The notes: generated by a model from the sequence alone, not told the origin. Shown: positions 52,871-64,000, numbered from the stretch's first letter. The stretch: DNA of 64,000 nt from Clarkia xantiana subsp. parviflora (GCA_036873135.1 JAPTYO010000002.1:41903452-41967451); one strand, 5' to 3'. Numbers and translations are program-made.

Positions 52871-55591
52871 TGTTAGTATGAATTGGTTGAATTAGTGCAA
52901 TTTGATATTCCTCGCAATCTTGATGGTATGAATCATGATGAATAAAAGGAGTACGTGTTGAACTCTCTACTACGATTCCGAAAAGTGGAGAGGACAACTA
53001 CAGATGAATATAGTAGTCTGTATGATTTTGACAATGAGAGACGAATGTAATAATTTGTTTCACCAAGCATGGGAGTAGGTTCTTTGATGATCTGAACGCA
53101 TAAGTGGTGATACATTCAACCTTGGTAAAAGGGGGTTGAAGAAGACTTCAATTGCAAACAGGCAATGTTGCACCTTAGCATCCATTTGCTTCCGCCTCTG
53201 TAGAAGCAAGGATGCAAACGCTAAACGTTTCGGTTGAACGTGATGGTCTTCTCTCTTTCCATGGACGCTGGTGTAAAATCCGCTCGAGACCTTCGCAATG
53301 TAAGGTCAACATGGAAAAGATGTATATGGTTGTCTGCTGTTGACATGACTCAATGACTTTGAGCCTAATCAAGTACAAAACCTTATTTGCTCACCATACG
53401 GGGTTCGAAAGAAGTCAACCATGATCCGCATATCATAGAGAGAACTGGAGCATAAAGGCCTTATACGATAATCCTGTGGGTTAAACCATGTTGATAAAAT
53501 GCGTCTCAAGTACGCCTCGTAGGTCATGTGTATGATGCGGTAAAATGCTTTATACAGACAGGGATCATTTGACGTGATTCACTCGTTAATTTACTCAAAT
53601 GTGATGTTCAACATGGCTTAAAGTTCTCGACTATCTATGCGGCAATCATGGATCAAATACGTGAACTTCAGATCAAGAACCCTACCATTGTCATTTATCG
53701 TTCATTTGAGTTACTAAAATTTTGGTTATTTCGAGATTCAGATTTATTGAATAAAGTAGTTTCCGTTCGATTCGAAATGTGATTTACTTGTCAAAATTAA
53801 TCGACCCGGTTAAACAGGATCGATCTGAAACGAAATTTCGGCTAGGTAAAAGTGGTCGAATAAAACGAAACGATTCACATACTCCGTCACCTCAGTCAGG
53901 ACAACTGAAATGAACATACACATCGATTGCGTAGCTAGATCGAACTATTTAGTATTTCTTAATTGTTAGTACTCCATTGAATGAAATAATTAGTAATAAT
54001 AATCATGTGTGAAACCGATTGGATTGAATTAAATTAAATTCAGAAATAAAATGATTTAACCAAGGGTTAAAACTTCGGTGAAAAGCGCTACGCGCAAGTG
54101 GACCTCGATAGACGGAACACATCGTTTCAAAATACGAATTTAATGATGAAGTGTCTAAATGATGATGTGCTGAATTTTCGTTTGCATTCCATCGGAAACA
54201 ACTTATTGATAAAGTTTACATCGGTAAGGAGTATGCTTTAGAAGCTACCGCGACCTTGTAAAATTATCAACTGATGCACAAGGTGAAAACCCATAATGCT
54301 CAGTTCAGAGATGGGACACAATCTCTGAGATAAGTTTGCAAACGAAGAAGGATGAAGTCCGTTAAACGATTTTCCTTCCAAAACGCCTTGAACAATAAGT
54401 CAGGCTAGGCATTCAAATCAAATGACACACAGTTCAAGAACATAATGTTATAGTCAATCTATTGGGCGTTCCCTATGGGATGAAGTAGATTACTCACATG
54501 TATGTAAACCTTGTTCCAATAAAATCGGTAAGATACGCTGCCATAAAAGCTAAAAGATGATGATGAGTTAAATCATGTCATCATGCGACATTAAATTGCG
54601 CATTAAACACGTATTTAGGACAAGAGTACGTGATCTACTCTTAGAAATTACTTGTTTAAAGCTTCAGAAAATGGGGTCGTGGTCGAACATGAGCTATTAA
54701 ATCACTAGAGGGCAAATATTCCAAATGCATGACAGTTTAAATCTATGTAGTCATGATCAAAACGGAGCAGGATATCACTGACAATCAGGTCCCACTTAAT
54801 TCGAGTGGGAGAGAGATTTGAACCAACAACTCAAGTGAATGACATGGTAAATGAGAATGGGAACATTTTCATAATAAATCCAGTGGGAGGAATAAACCCT
54901 ACCACACGAAATCACTGTTGTTGTTGAGACGAATCAAGTTGAACTTGATGGTCATATTGCTGAACCAGGAAAGCCACAACTGCCTCTACTACCCATTGTT
55001 TCCAGTGAGAGTGATCTGACCAAACTTGGTTCCGGATCCTAGTGATCAAAGAATTCATCTTTGAAGTAAAACCCCGAGACCAAGAGGTTGTCAAATGAAA
55101 GTTGTTGGTCATGGTTCAAGCACTGCTCTAGTTCCCAAAGGAAACGATGCTCCAATACGAAGCGTTGTTCCGAGTGGGAGAAATGTTCCCAATTGACGTG
55201 ATGCTACGAAAAGAAGCATTATTCCGAGTGGGAGAAAGGATCAGACTCTAGATGGGATTAATCAAGCCTAGATGAAAGTCAAAGCTTCGAACCTATCGAG
55301 TAGGGTGAAAACCTAACTCTAATAACTGTTGGCAAGCATTGGAAAGACCTCAAGTGGAGAAATGGAAGAAAATAGTAAAAGAGAGAGATCGGCTTAAATG
55401 AAAGTCATCATGGTCTATAGTTGATTTATCTGCTAACCGAAGGGGCACAAGGATACGGTGAGTCCTGAAAGAAGGCTCACCACTTATGGAAAAGGTCGGG
55501 AGGTGCGAAACCCGACTTGATGCGAAAGGATATACCCATTTCACGGAGGTGACTTTGACTAAACAAACTCACTGACTGTGCGTAAAACCAC
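52871..55591. other. Internal region of copia F without recognisable gag, protease or integrase
   Basis: Only short frames. The word GAGTGGGAG, which forms the polypurine tract at 57762-57771, recurs several times (about 54800, 54888, 55168, 55222). No knuckle, DSG or HHCC motif was seen. Confidence 0.45.
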
Positions 55592-56660
55592 GGTTAGGGC
55601 CAGTCTTGGTCCTGGTCGCAATTCTCAATCTCGAGCTGCACCAAATGAATGTTAAGACCGCATTCCTCCACGGAAACCTGGAGGAAGAGATCTACATGGA
55701 GCAACCAGAGGGTTTCATTACTCCTGGTAACGAACGTAAAGTTTGTAAACTACAAAGGTCTATCTACGGTCTTAAACAGACGTCTCGGCAATGGTACCGT
55801 AGATTCCACGAGGAAATCGTAGGTAACGGATTCGTGAATCTTCACGAGGATCCGTGTGTGTATTATAAGACCTCCGGGTCTAAGTATGTCATCTTAACCT
55901 TTTACGTGGACGACATACTCATTGCCGCAAACGATGTGAGTTTTATTAACAATTCAAAGTCATGGTTGGCATCTGTATTTGAGATGAAAGACATGGGAGA
56001 TGCCACGTACATCTTGGGCATTAAAATTGCTAGAGATCGGGCTACCCAGAAATTGTGTCTGTCTCCAGAAACTAGTAGCACGTTTCCAATCAAATCCTGG
56101 CTATTAACATTTAAAGGCAGCAAAACAAATTATTTATTATCTGAAAGGTACTGCCGACTACGCACTGTGCTATGAAGGAGGGAAGTTAGAATTGACCGGT
56201 TACAGTGACGCTGACCATGGTGGCGATCCGGATGATCGTAAGTCCACCACAGGAGGAGTGTTTCTCCTTGCTAATGTCGTCATTTCATGGACGAGCAAGA
56301 AGCAAAGTCGCGCTGTCCATGATGGAATCGGAATTCGTAGCCCTCTCCAAGAACTCACCGGAAGCGGTCTGGCTGAAAAGGCTTCTTACTGCGCTGCTTG
56401 ATGGTGACGTCGGGAGTAAACATGTGAAGGTGTTCTCTGACAGTCAGCAACCATTGCGGCAGTAAAGAATCCAAAGTACCATAGTAGGACCAAACACATT
56501 GATGTGAAATATTTTCATGCTAAATCTGTGGTAGATGACAATATACTCACTATGGAATACTTGTCCACTGATAACATGATTACGGACCCATTAACTAAAC
56601 CACTACGCAGGGAGATATTCGAAAAGCATGTAAAACTGCTTGGATTGCGTAGAGTTTAGT
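55592..56660 (+). pseudogene. Copia reverse transcriptase (C-terminal part) and RNase H
   Basis: The frame from about 55606 encodes LNLELHQMNVKTAFLHGNLE, EEIYMEQPEGF, KVCKLQRSIYGLKQTSRQWY and the catalytic FYVDDILIAAN (YVDD, about 55902). It goes on through FEMKDMGDATYILGIKI and decays after 56050. An internal deletion joins it to the end of the RT thumb (TADYALCYEGGKLELTGYSDADHGGD, frame from 56148). RNase H follows, frameshifted near 56310: SKKQSR, then LSMMESEFVALS, KHIDVKYF and ITDPLTKPLRREIFEKHV, stopping at about 56658. Integrase and the first RT motifs are missing. Normal order, typical plant copia; inactive. Confidence 0.93.
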
Positions 56661-57771
56661 AGTGACATGTATCTGTGATAAACATTTTTATATTAGAAAG
56701 TTACATTTTGTAAGAGAAAAAATTGCAACTGAGTTTATGATCAATCGACGTCATAATGTTTTGATTACATCAAATTTTCGGTCAATAAACTAAGTCGTAG
56801 GAGGACGCAATCCTCTGCCAAAACTATGTTGAATGTGGGCCTTACCTCTTCACACAGGTACGGTCGTCTTGCGGTGGAGGGAGGCCTCTACTAAGCAAGG
56901 CTGGCTAAGAATCAGGGGGATAAACCTGATTACGCAGAATGATCATCTAGTGTCGAAGTAACTCGACATGATCTTCGTTTTACATATCGCAGTTTTGTTC
57001 GTCATTAGTCCACATTCTGGGCCAGATGAGAATCTGCAATAGCACGATTTGACATATCCCATTCCTTTGAACTTAAAAGTTCAGGTATATACTACGCGTG
57101 CCACGTCCGACCACGGCGTCACAGCTCGGTTGTGCTAGGAAAGAATCCTCGGGATTCTGGCGGGCGCAAACTTCTTCACTTCGAGTGTGTAATTGATCCC
57201 GGGAGCCTTATGAAGAGGCACCCAAAGTATCCTCACGGACTCAGAACTCATATCTAAGGTCTGGCTCAATGTTCGCTTCCCGGCGTACGAGCGTGGTGCT
57301 GAACAAAAAGGCCCAGTGACCACGTCTTTGGAAACCGGTTGGGTGTGACTAAGGATATGAGCGATAGGGATGGTCAAGTTCACCTGTAATTCACTGACTC
57401 TTGTATTCACTAAGGTGGCCACCAACCAGATACTAGTTGAAGGTTGTGAATACTTGTACGGATGCCTTGGAGAAGTGTTCCTATGAGGAAACTAGGAAAA
57501 ATGAGAATTATCAGTTGACCTAGGATACAGCGCGACACTTTATAAATGTTGTTTATAACAGGTTGATTGGAGTAAAGGGAATCAACATTCCGCGGGCACT
57601 ACAACACTCCTAACAGATGAGTAGCACGATGCCCGTCGTGTATGCCGGTCGCAAGGCAAACCTCGTATGAACTATTCGGAAGTAAAGGACTAGATCGAAG
57701 GAGTGAAACGTTGATGCAGATTTGGACGACAATACATTAACAGGCACCCTCCCATTTCGGCGAGTGGGAGC
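56661..57771. other. 3' untranslated part of copia F
   Basis: No gene seen. It ends in the polypurine tract GCGAGTGGGAGC (57760-57771) directly before the 3' LTR. Confidence 0.7.
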
Positions 57772-58370
57772 TGTAAGCATATGGTGATGGGCGCCGTAAA
57801 TAGAAGCCCATTATATGTATATGTTACCTAAGTTAATTGGGTAAATTTCACATTAGGAAATGGGGCCAGACCCAAATCTCAATTGACATGAGAGGCCCAA
57901 AATTGGGCCTCCCTATACATGCTTGGCCGGCCGAATTTTAGGAGGGGATAAAGTGGACTTTTGTCCACTTTACTCCTCATATATATATGGGGAGTTAGGG
58001 GTTTTATTAGGGTTAATCACAATTCTCTTTAAGTGGTGTTTTGAGAGAAAACCCTTCCCCCAGAAACACCTACATCGGCCGAACCACATATTCACCAAGG
58101 GTGTGCCAATTTGCTTTCTAGCAAACACTCTAGAGATTTGTCCCCTGCCAAGAATCGATCAGAGGCTTTGCTGTGGAGAATATACCACGTAGGTCTTCCT
58201 TCACAAGAACCCCTACGGGTGCCGACCGAAGGATTGTGAACTCCCTCCTACAAGGATCTTGGGTCTACGGACAATTGTAGAGGTATGTGCGAATCTTCCG
58301 CTGCGTAAATTCGATTACTAGCATGAACCATGATTTAGTTTCCGTAGTGATTACTCCCCGTAATCTAACA
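57772..58370 (+). repeat. 3' LTR of copia F
   Basis: 599 bp, TGTAAGCATATGG...GTAATCTAACA, intact ends. About fifteen differences from the 5' LTR are visible over the first 330 bp. Confidence 0.95.
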
Positions 58371-59040
58371 TCGAGTTGCCGACGAATCTGAGTGATATGA
58401 CTAATATTTGATTCTTGATGTCAACAATCGATTCCGTAAATGACTTTATCTTCGAGTCCCAACTTCTTTCGAGTTGTCGATGAATCTGAGTGATACGACT
58501 AATATCAGATTCTTGATGTTGACAATCGATTTCGTAAAGGACTTTATCTTTGAGTCCCAACTTCTTTCGAGTTGTCGACGACTCTGAGTGATATGACTAA
58601 TATTAGATTCCTGATGTCGACAATTGATTTCGTAAAGGACTTTATCTTCGAGTCCCAACTTCTTTCGAATTGTCGACGAATCTGAGTGATATGACTAATA
58701 TCATATTCTTGATGTCGACAATCGATTCCGTAAAGGAATTCATGTTCGACTCCAAACTTCTTTCAAGTTGTCGACGAATCTGAGTGATATGACTAATATA
58801 AGATTCTTGATGTCGACAATCGATTCCTTAAATAACTTTATCTTCGAGTCCCAACTTTTTTCGAGTTGTAGAAAAATCTGAGTGAAATGACTAATATCAG
58901 ATTCTTGATGTCGACAATCGATTCCATAAAGGACTTTATCTTTGACGCCTAACTTCTTTCAAGTTGTCGATGTATCTGAGTGATATGACTAATATAAGAT
59001 TCATGATGTCGACAATCGATTCAGTAAAGTACGTCTGTGT
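58371..59040. repeat. 97-bp array of element G, right part
   Basis: About seven units, marked by GACAATCGATTCCGTAAAGG near 58425, 58523, 58621, 58720, 58817, 58918 and 59018, each with GAGTTGTCGACGAATCTGAG and TGATATGACTAATATCAGAT. Lies between G's convergent genes. Confidence 0.95.
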
Positions 59041-59222
59041 CGACGCTTTTAAGGATAGTAGACTCAGATGTATTACATCAAAAGCAAAGCTCAAAACATT
59101 AGCCGCTTAGGAATATAAGAATATTTAATTAGGCGTTGTCTCGATGACTTCTCTTTGATTTCAGCGTCGCATTGAGCTGACATAGTAGCGCCAGGATGTA
59201 ATTTGATCTCCTCTGACCTCCC

Positions 59223-61290
59223 CTATCCCATGCGGGGTTGAAACATCATAACTTGATGAGCAGTCGAGGGAATAATATGGTTGGGATTGAGGGTAGTCCT
59301 TTCAATGATGGCATTGTAGGCGGAAGCAGTGTCGATGACTACGAAGAGTATGTCGATCCTTAAAGCTTTCTTCTCTTTCCTTAGAATTACCAGTAGTTGG
59401 ATGGAACCCATAGGATATGTAGTTTTTCCGGCGAAGCCTATTAAGGGGAAGTCGACTTTCTTCAAATATTTCTTGGTGAATCCTAAATTTTGGAAAGCTT
59501 CATAGAAAATAATTTCTGTCGAGCTTCCACTTTCAATGAGGACCCCTTTGACTTCATACTCAGCCATTGTGGCGGTGATTACCAAGGCGTCTTCGTGAGG
59601 TTGAGTCACCATTAAGAGATCATCTGTTATAAAAATGATAACCACTTGATCGAGATCTCGTGGTCTCTTTCCCTTCGTGGTTGTCGTAGAGATTTAGGTG
59701 GCATATACCTCACGAGATGAATTGGTGTCCCCTCCCGACCCAAATCCTCATGCGATTACATTTACAGTTCCTCTTTGGATATGAGAAGGATTGTTATGCG
59801 GGGGAGACCGAGAGGTCCTTCGGGGGCTTCTGCTTCATTTTGTTGGAGCTTTGAAGGGCTTTTCGATGAACATCAACAATTGTCCTCTTTGAATAAGGGC
59901 CTCGATATCTTGCTTTAAAGCAACACAATAGTTTGTGCCGTAACCCTTGACACGATGATAACGACAATTTTCGTTTATTTGTTGACCCATTGGATTTTTC
60001 CTTACTGGAGGTGGGTCATCCAATCTGAGCTTCTCCATTTCTTGGAGTACCACTGAGGTATTGTGTGTGAGAGGGATGTATCGCGCCAAGTAAGGATTAA
60101 GATCCCGTTTTTGGTTTTGGCGATTACCCTGTCGGAAGCTCCCATATCGCTTATCTTCTTTCTTTTGAGGTCGGGAGTGGGGTTTTTCTTCCATCTTGGA
60201 CGACATGGCTGCTTCCAATTTCTGCAGGCGACTTCTCATGTGACCTTTCTACATCAATGTATTTCTTGACTTTGGCGGCAAGAGCATCGATGTTTCTGAC
60301 AGGCTTCATCACCATGTTGTCTTTCAAAGCTTGGCTCCGCGAACTTAGTCCTCTTCAGAAGGTCCTAATTAGCTCTCCATCGGTGGAGTCTTCATTTAGT
60401 TGCTGGAGTATCTTATGGTATATGGTATAATAATTAGCCAAGGTTTTGTTGGGACCTTGTTCAATTTTTCTCAAGAAATCCACACTCTTAAGGCGCTGCC
60501 TCTATCCTATATGTCCTCTATGAACTTGGCTTTTAGCTCTTCCCATGAATCTATCGAGTTTTCGGGGAGGCCGTAGAACCATGTAGAGGCTTCTTCTTTG
60601 AGAGTGGCTGGGAAAAGTGCCACATAATGATCCGACGTTGCGCCTCTTCCTAACTGGGAGGAGTTGTAGGCATTGATATGTCGTACGAGGTCTCCTTCTC
60701 AGGTGTAATCATCGATGTTTCTCGCAAAGACGTGAGGCGGGACTCAAGTATCGAGGATTCTATTGGAAAGAGGATGGGAAGTGTGGTCTTTGACAGTCAA
60801 CTTGTCGCCCAGTCCTCTTCTCTTCTTCTCCAATATCTTCTCCACTTGCCCCAGTGTGAATAACACGAGTTCTTTGGTTGTTGCGTCAGTCTACGCCTTT
60901 CTAAGCCTCCTTTTACTCTGGAAGTTTTGTTCATGTAGTCTTCATGCTTGAAGCTACATCTTCCCTAAGAGAGGCTTCAAGCACTAGTTCTTTAGCATTT
61001 GGGATGGCTCCTCCTTGGGCCTGGTTCCAAAATGCTATGAACGCTGCCATCACTTCTGGTGGGACAGCCACGGGAGCTGTCATTCTTTCTGCCTGATCTG
61101 GAGGTGGCTCTGAGTGAGGAGGTTGTTCCTCATCGGCAACACCGTTATTTTGTGGAGGAGGCTCCCTCATTTCTTCTTCATCAGTTTGCTTGAGGTTAGT
61201 AGGGTTTGTTTGAGAATTGGCCATCTATTATACAATAGTTGTTACTACCTTTGACCTATTCTTCAACGGGTCCATGACTTTTTGATTGCC
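59223..61290 (-). pseudogene. gag-protease of element G
   Basis: Minus strand. 61224-60931 is open (acidic, Gln/Pro-rich N-terminus, QTDEEEMREPPPQNNG, FIAFWNQAQGGAIPN). 60930-60240 carries the Gag core with several stops and frameshifts (HYVALFPATLKEEASTWFYG is readable near 60590). 60239-59835 is open: KKEDKRYGSFRQGNRQNQK, LARYIPLTHNTSVVLQEMEK and the knuckle-like CRYHRVKGYGTNYC. 59645-59223 is the retropepsin: TQPHEDALVITATMAEYEV, VLIESGSSTEIIFYEAF, AYNAIIERTTLNP, STAHQVMMF. The catalytic Asp is replaced by Glu (ESGSS), and the fold ends at a stop at 59223. No RT follows; instead the 97-bp array begins. Confidence 0.88.
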
Positions 61291-61291
61291 T

Positions 61292-61310
61292 TCTCACAGA
61301 CGGCACCAAA
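61292..61310 (-). other. Primer binding site of element G
   Basis: Minus strand TTTGGTGCCGTCTGTGAG directly after the LTR; one base different from TTTGGCGCCGTCTGTG in L. Confidence 0.8.
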
Positions 61311-62151
61311 TGTTGGGATCAAAGTTTCGTGGCCTTGCTCTCTTAGGTGTCTATCTTTCGGGAATGGATTTCATGATGTCGCATCGCCTTGCTCTCTTAG
61401 GTGTCTATCTTGACCTCGAGGGATACTTAGTTTCCTTTGTGAATCTTTTGGTGGCGTTAACCTAAAAAGGGGGTGGGGATTTGCCCCTGATTCCACTCTG
61501 AAGCTTAAATCAGTAATAGATTATGAGAGTATAATACTTGTAAAAGTATATGATAATGTAATAATAATGAAAATACTCAAAGGTATTTGTAGAGAAGTTT
61601 GCCGACTTTATGTGGCGGTTACCCTTTGGGAATGGTTTCTGTAAAGAGTCGGTACAAGCAGGTGACAAGAAGGTTGCCACCTCACCTTTCCTTAATGAGG
61701 AAGGTTTCTTCATGGCGGTGGAAGCAGGTGACAAGCAGGTTGCCACCTCACCATTCCTAAAGAGGATGGTTTCTTCAAAGGGGCGATGGAAGCAGGTGAC
61801 AAGCAGGTTGCCACCTCACCATTTCTTAAGAGGAAGGTTTCTTCAGAGGGGCGGTGGAAGCAGGTGATAAGCAGGTTTCCACCTCACCATTCCTTAAGAG
61901 GAAGGTTTCCTAATAGTACTTGTCTACCGACTCAACTCATGCCTTAAGAGGTGGTGTGTTTACTGAGCGGTGTTTCCATTCTTCGTATGTCGTCTTTGAT
62001 GTCGACATCTTTAAACGTGGGTGTCGACTAACCGTCTTCAGTTCTTCATTCTGAGAATGAATAGTCGTCGAATCATATTTTGGAGTCTCGACTTAGACTC
62101 TCCCGACTATCCATTGACTGTCTTCTTATCTTCTATAATCGTAACCCAACA
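61311..62151 (-). repeat. 5' LTR of element G, inserted in gag of element L
   Basis: 841 bp; plus strand TGTTGGGATCAAAG...CGTAACCCAACA. U3 holds about four copies of a 65-bp unit with AGCAGGTGACAAGCAGGTTGCCACC (61640-61905). The next bases, GTTTA (62152-62156), are the right duplication; the left one is outside the window. The reading frame of L breaks exactly here. Confidence 0.9.
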
Positions 62152-62156
62152 GTTTA

Positions 62157-63467
62157 TTTGTTGACACGTTGGATTTTTCCTTACTTGAGGTGGGTCATCC
62201 AATCTGAGCTTCTCCATTTCTTGGAGTACCACTGAGATATTGTGCGTGAGAGGGGTGTATCGCGCCAAGTAAGGATTAAGATCCCGCATTTGACCTTGGC
62301 GATTATTTTGTCGGAAGCTCCCATCTCGTTTATCATCTTTCTTTTGAGGTCGACAGGGAGATTTTTCTTCTATCTTGGACGGTGCCAACTGCTTTCTCAA
62401 CTCCATAGGTGACTTCTCATGTGACATCTCTAGATCAATGTATTTCTTGACTTTGCCGGCGAGAGCATCGATTTTTCTGACAGGCTTCATCACCATGATG
62501 TCTTTCAAAGCTTGGCTCTGCGACCTTAGTCCTCTCCAGAAGGTCCTAATGAGCTCACCATCGGTAGTGTCTTCATTTAATTGCTGAAGTATTTTATGGT
62601 ATCTAATATAATATTTGGTCAAGGTTTCGTCAGGACCATGCTCAATTTTATCCAAGAAATCCATACTCTTAAGGCACTGCCTCTGGCCTAAATGTCCCTC
62701 TATAAACTTGGCATTTACCTTTTCCCACGAATCTATTGAGTTGTTGGGGAGGCCATAAAACCATTTAAAGGCTTCTTCCTTGAGAGTGGATGGGAAAAGT
62801 ATCGCATAATGATCTGATGTCGCCCATTTTTCTAACAGGGAGGAACTGTGGGCGTTGATATGTCGGACGTGATCTCTTTTTCCGGCGTAGTCGTCAATGT
62901 TCCTTACAAACACTTGAGGCGGGACTCGAGTGTCGAGAAATCTTTTGGAGAAAGGATGAGAAGCGTGGTCCCTGACAGTCAACATGTCGCCCGCTCCTCT
63001 TATCTTCTTCTCCAATAACTCTTTCACTTGCCCCAGTGTGAATAATACGGGCTCCTTGGTAGGGGCGTCGACCATCGTGGTCTTCTGCGCCTCTTTGTGA
63101 TCCGGGAGTTTTGTCTCAACAGTCTTTATATTTGAAGCTACATCTTCCCTCTGAGAAGCCTCAAGCATTGGTACTTTAACATTTGGGATAGCTCCCGTCT
63201 GAGCCTGGTTTCAAAATGCTATGAACGCTGCCATTACTTCTTGTGGGACAGCGGTGGGAGCTGCCCTTGTTTCTGCCTGATTTGGAGGTGGCTTGGAGTG
63301 AGGAGGTTGTTCCTCATCAGTAACGCCATTATTTTGTGGAGGAGGCTCCCTCTTTTCTTCCTCATTAGTTTTCTCGAGGTTAGTAGGATTTTTTTTTTTT
63401 TTTTAGATTTTGCGATCTCTTCTACAATAGTCGTTACTACCTTTGGCTTATTCTTCAACGGGGCCAT
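62157..63467 (-). pseudogene. gag of element L, interrupted by element G
   Basis: Starts at ATG 63467. A poly-A tract on the minus strand (63389-63404) shifts the frame near codon 25; in the correct frame the text continues as EEEKREPPPQNNGV. One TGA (near 63210) interrupts FIAF-NQAQ. From 63168 it is open for over 300 codons: VLFTLGQVKELLEKK, HYAILFPSTLKEEAFKWFYG (Gag core), SWEKVNAKFIEGHLGQ, GELIRTFWRGLRSQSQ, RDLNPYLARYTPLTHN, EKLRLDDPPQVRKNP. It breaks at QQIN before the knuckle where G's LTR begins (62151). Best preserved Gag core in the window. Confidence 0.9.
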
Positions 63468-63483
63468 GACTTTTTTATCGCCT

Positions 63484-63502
63484 TCACACAGACGGCGCCA
63501 AA
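63484..63502 (-). other. Primer binding site of element L
   Basis: Minus strand ATTTGGCGCCGTCTGTGTG directly after the LTR end. Confidence 0.85.
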
Positions 63503-64000
63503 TGTTGGGATCAAGTTTCCGTGACCATAGATTTCGGCAATGGACTTCATGATGCTGCCTCGCTTTGCTCTCTTAGGTATCTATCTTGACCTCGCGGGGT
63601 ACTTATTTTCTTTTATGGAGTCTTAGTAGCGTTAACCTGAAAAGGGGGTGGGTATTTGCCCCTGATTCCACTCTGAAACTTAAGTCAGTAATGGAATATG
63701 AGAGAGTAATACTTGTAAAAGTATATCAGAATATATGAATAATGAAAGTACTCAAATGTATTTATAGGGAAGATTTACCGACTTTGTATGGAGGTTACCC
63801 TTTAGAGAGGGTTTCTTTCCAGAGTCGGTACAAGCATGTGACAAGCAGGTGACAATCAGGTTGCCGCCTCACCTATCATTAATGATGAAGGTTTTTATTT
63901 CCAGAGAAGCGGTGGTAGGCAGGTCGCCACCTAGACCCATTCCTTAATGAGGAATGTTTCTTCATCGCGGTAGAAGCAGGTGATAAGCAGGCTGCCACCT
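63503..64000 (-). repeat. 5' LTR of element L, cut by the window edge
   Basis: Begins TGTTGGGATCAAG and is collinear with 61311-61800, including the AAGCTTAA-type block and the GGTGACAAGCAGG repeats. Minus-strand TATA box TATAAATA at about 63759-63766. Confidence 0.92.

Larger units (their letters stand above)
50229..58370 (+). mobile_element. Copia element F, defective, inserted in the 97-bp array of G
   Basis: 8,142 bp with TCGAG duplications (50224-50228 and 58371-58375). LTRs 50229-50767 and 57772-58370. Leader as in element C. There is no gag at the place where C has it and no integrase; only the end of RT and the RNase H region remain (55592-56660). The 5' LTR's last bases and the primer site are deleted. 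Confidence 0.92.

Noticed and set aside
1..64000. Host single-copy genes, tRNA or rRNA genes
   Set aside because: No segment shows the required cloverleaf, rRNA or exon series independent of the retroelements. Region 1700-2160 is the only candidate host fragment and is reported as uncertain.

Overview
The window is plant nuclear DNA made almost entirely of nested LTR retrotransposons. I see no convincing single-copy host gene, rRNA, tRNA, organellar or bacterial segment. The plant assignment rests on three things: Ty1/copia elements primed by initiator tRNA-Met, Ty3-type elements with the TTGGCGCCGTC primer site common in plant non-chromoviral (Tat/Athila-like) families, and short GT-AG introns of plant size. 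The species cannot be named from the sequence; a dicot is only a guess.

Layout, outermost to innermost (boundaries from 5-bp target duplications where found). Element L (gag, minus, 62157-63467; LTR from 63503) is interrupted by related element G (LTR 61311-62151, gag/protease minus 59223-61290, 97-bp array, antisense gene plus 48101-49869). G is interrupted by copia element F (50229-58370, duplication TCGAG) and by element H (3' LTR 47229-48100; H's antisense gene is minus and split). H's antisense gene is split by element E (36353-45876, duplication ATAAA) and by element D (30258-36028, duplication GCGGG/GCGAG). One LTR of D carries a hAT-type insertion (35055-35692, duplication CGGAGAGG). 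On the left, an LTR fragment like H's (1-331) is interrupted by element A (LTR 332-1078, 80-bp array). A is interrupted by copia element C (3099-29462). C is interrupted by element I (5192-28064, duplication TCCCC/GCCCC). I contains truncated element J (6518-10767), an inverted-end element K (13831-14858, duplication GAACT) and complete element B (16891-23070, duplication CTACT).

The recurring theme is a set of non-autonomous Ty3-type elements (B/K, D/J, E, G/H/L, I, A) that encode gag, sometimes a protease remnant, and no reverse transcriptase, RNase H or integrase. Most also carry a second, intron-containing gene on the opposite strand. It starts next to the 3' LTR, reads toward gag, and in B, K and H has its own TATA box. 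A family-specific minisatellite usually lies beside or near this gene. The product shares a WKxxYFF-type region with B, G and H, a basic linker, a GYQLxEGHSL-type module and a coiled coil; it most resembles plant additional-ORF / putative gypsy-type transposon proteins. Each family has its own LTR, yet all share a PPT-type tract (GACTCGGGGGCAA), a TATA box in the LTR and clustered short repeats or palindromes in U3.

Nearly every coding region is broken by stops or frameshifts, so the locus is best read as a retrotransposon graveyard. Gag from L, B and D is the best preserved. Mobilisation of these elements must have depended on polymerases encoded elsewhere. Strand, exon and boundary calls come from reading the sequence and comparing copies within the window; no database search was possible.
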